From Azonexus sp. (GTDB lineage Bacteria; Pseudomonadota; Gammaproteobacteria; Burkholderiales; Rhodocyclaceae), in contig JAKLLI010000010.1 in NCBI GenBank assembly GCA_023150195.1, positions 1 to 15,542 on the forward strand: a stretch of DNA of 15,542 bases, written 5' to 3'. How positions within the stretch are numbered: the first letter of the stretch is position 1; every line of letters starts with the position of its first letter. The notes below the pieces were generated by a model, which saw only the letters and a list, made by a program, of their open reading frames with translations, was not told where the DNA came from and did not search any database. This document shows, piece by piece, positions 14,330-15,542 of this stretch. A program made the position numbers and the translations under genes.

Positions 14330-15084
14330 TCCGGCGCGAACTGGCGGCTTTTTTCGCGGCGCTCGGCTTCTTCACCCGCCTGCCGGTGCCCGGCTGGGCC
14401 GCCTATTCCGCCGACGCCATGCGCGCTGCCCCCCGCTACCTGCCGGCCATCGGGCTGCTCATCGGCGCCCTGAGCGCCGGCGTGTATCTGCTGGCACAAG
14501 CCCTGTGGCCGCAAGCCATCGCCGTCCTGCTGGCAATGGCTGCCGGCCTGCTCGCCACCGGCGCCTTCCACGAAGATGGCCTCGCCGACACCGCTGATGG
14601 CCTGGGCGGCGGCTGGGACAAGGCGCGCATTCTGGAAATCATGAAGGATTCGCGCGTCGGCAGTTACGGCGTGATTGCCCTGTGGCTGGGCCTGAGCGCC
14701 CGCGCCGCCCTGCTGATGCACCTGCCCCCCACGCTGGTCGCCCCCGCCCAGCTGGCGGGCCACGCCCTGTCGCGCTGGTTTGCGCTCTGGCCCATGCTAG
14801 TCATGGACTACGCGCGGGACGACAGCGCCGCCAAATCGACCCAAATCGCCCACCGCTTGCCCACCCCGGCCTTCGCCTTTGCGGCCCTGTGCGCCGCCCT
14901 CCCGCTCTACCTCCTCCCGCCCCTGCAAGCGCTCGCCGGCCTCGCGCTTGCCGCCCTCGCCGCCATCTGGCTCATCCGCAAATACCGCCGCTGGCTAGGC
15001 GGCTACACCGGCGACGCCCTGGGCGCCATCCAGCAGGTCGCAGAAATTGCGTTCTATCTCGGCTTGCTGCTCAAGCTGGGGTAA
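14326..15084 (+). CDS. cobS: Adenosylcobalamin-5'-phosphate synthase CobS
   Basis: 252 aa polytopic inner-membrane enzyme that joins adenosylcobinamide-GDP to alpha-ribazole (phosphate), the final assembly step. Evidence: FFTRLPVP (15-22), [18 protein letters not shown] (79-96), the acidic metal-binding signature, KDSRVGSYG (107-115), HALSRW (146-151) and [16 protein letters not shown] (225-240) near the C-terminus. Hydrophobic segments about 36-58, 62-80, 114-132, 184-216 and 237-250. It overlaps cobT by 4 bp (ATGA), so the two are co-translated. The phosphatase CobC, which often follows, is not present; after the stop only AT-richer sequence with small ORFs is seen. Also called cobV. Confidence 0.96.
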   Translation: MIRRELAAFFAALGFFTRLPVPGWAAYSADAMRAAPRYLPAIGLLIGALSAGVYLLAQALWPQAIAVLLAMAAGLLATGAFHEDGLADTADGLGGGWDKARILEIMKDSRVGSYGVIALWLGLSARAALLMHLPPTLVAPAQLAGHALSRWFALWPMLVMDYARDDSAAKSTQIAHRLPTPAFAFAALCAALPLYLLPPLQALAGLALAALAAIWLIRKYRRWLGGYTGDALGAIQQVAEIAFYLGLLLKLG

Positions 15085-15110
15085 GCCACGCCCCCTGAAG
15101 CCAGCCTATA

Positions 15111-15308
15111 ATGCCATTGGCGTGCCTTGCGGGCTTGCAGGGTTTGGCGGAATTTTTAGTAGAGGCGCCGGGGTTTGTTGATGCCGGAGTTTTATTTAAA
15201 AACAATGGGGTGCGAACGATGATTGCTGACAGGTTAGTCGCCGGGAAATTCAGAAACCCTGCAATATTGCTGCCCACTTCACGTTGGGCACAAATGGAGG
15301 CAGCATGA
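15111..15308 (+). CDS. Dubious 65-aa ORF after cobS
   Basis: The ORF encodes 65 residues beginning MPLACLAGLQGLAEFLVEA and was not recognised as any family. No good ribosome-binding site precedes the ATG, which overlaps a perfect TATAAT (15107-15112). If that box is a real promoter, the transcript would start inside this ORF. In favour of it, the TGA overlaps the ATG of the next small ORF (15305-15308). Otherwise 15085-15304 holds nothing clear. Confidence 0.2.
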   Translation: MPLACLAGLQGLAEFLVEAPGFVDAGVLFKNNGVRTMIADRLVAGKFRNPAILLPTSRWAQMEAA

Positions 15309-15409
15309 AAGCGACATGTGCATTTGTAATTTTCGTTATTTTCATAGTTGTCTCGCCTTCCATTTATGCAGATGAGCCAGACGAAGGCTGCCCAGATACT
15401 GCATATTAA
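15305..15409 (+). CDS. 34-aa ORF with signal peptide, probably truncated
   Basis: 34 codons: MKATCAFVIFVIFIVVSP, then SIYA, then ADEPDEGCPDTAY-stop. A basic start, hydrophobic core and SIYA box predict Sec export with cleavage near SIYA-DEP, leaving only about 12 mature residues. GGAGG (15296-15300) is well placed before the ATG, so translation is likely. The mature part is too short for a known secreted protein, which suggests the 3' end was lost. The stop TAA (15407-15409) lies just before the presumed left end of the transposase-bearing element, so the stop may have been created by its insertion (inference). No family recognised. Confidence 0.4.
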   Translation: MKATCAFVIFVIFIVVSPSIYADEPDEGCPDTAY

Positions 15410-15448
15410 CCCGGCAAATTGATAGGGCATTTGTGATATGATATTGGA

Positions 15449-15542
15449 ATGGATAAAGAAGATGCCCGCAAGCTCAAGCCAGAGCAGCAGAAGGAGAAGC
15501 GCAAGATAGCGCTTCGAATGAGAATGAACGGACGCGAATTTT
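15449..15542 (+). CDS. Partial IS630-type transposase, N-terminus only
   Basis: 31 codons from the ATG at 15449 to the window edge: MDKEDARKLKPEQQKEKRKI then ALRMRMNGREF. The MDK-x-DARKL-xPE-xQ start followed by a basic helix resembles the N-terminal winged-helix region of IS630/Tc1-like transposases, recognised from memory of the family and not tested by search. No strong Shine-Dalgarno precedes it. TTGATA (15419-15424) and TATTGG (15442-15447) with 17-bp spacing could be a weak promoter. The downstream catalytic DDE domain would lie outside the window, so integrity is unknown. Confidence 0.55.
   Translation, partial: MDKEDARKLKPEQQKEKRKIALRMRMNGREF

Noticed and set aside
15107..15112. TATAAT after cobS as a promoter
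   Set aside because: Perfect -10 hexamer, but no -35 at 16-18 bp and no convincing gene at the expected distance; noted only within the 65-aa ORF entry.
15170..15300. Integron attC-like site
   Set aside because: GGTTAGTC at about 15231 does not fit GTTRRRY and no matching RYYYAAC partner was found.

Overview
The window is GC-rich, densely packed, Gram-negative chromosomal DNA. Gene content and protein style suggest a betaproteobacterium, probably Rhodocyclales-like (inference; no 16S or search was available). It divides into three regions: an envelope-to-c-di-GMP signalling cluster (1-5658), a late cobalamin (B12) biosynthesis and uptake cluster (5719-15084) with two cobalamin riboswitches, and a short AT-richer tail (about 15113-15542) that ends inside the start of a likely IS630-type transposase gene.

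Signalling region: on the + strand a PilZ-STAS two-domain protein overlaps a TonB-dependent outer-membrane receptor by 4 bp. Facing it on the - strand, a periplasmic ABC_sub_bind-like protein overlaps by 4 bp a membrane diguanylate cyclase (TM, periplasmic sensor, TM, HAMP, GGDEF with intact I-site, degenerate EAL). The receptor and cyclase stop codons are one base apart. Together these could form an outer-membrane to periplasm to inner-membrane to cytoplasm relay, loosely like the YfiBNR layout but with different parts. This is the best candidate for an undescribed system here.

B12 region: a riboswitch and promoter at about 10126-10349 (- strand) lead bluB (DMB synthase), cbiB, cobD, btuF and a second BtuF-like protein without a signal peptide. 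These genes overlap or nearly abut, so they form one operon. A BLUF blue-light photoreceptor gene lies just upstream in the same direction and is divergent from cobQ. cobQ (+) and cobU (-) overlap tail to tail by 26 bp. A second riboswitch (13028-13187, +) precedes cobT-cobS. The enzymes cover cobyric acid amidation, the aminopropanol arm, ring-linker assembly, DMB formation, GDP activation and nucleotide-loop joining. No corrin-ring genes, BtuCD transporter, adenosyltransferase or alpha-ribazole phosphatase are present.

Tail: a dubious 65-aa ORF, a 34-aa ORF with a signal peptide, and the first 31 codons of the transposase-like gene. No tRNA, rRNA or CRISPR array was seen.
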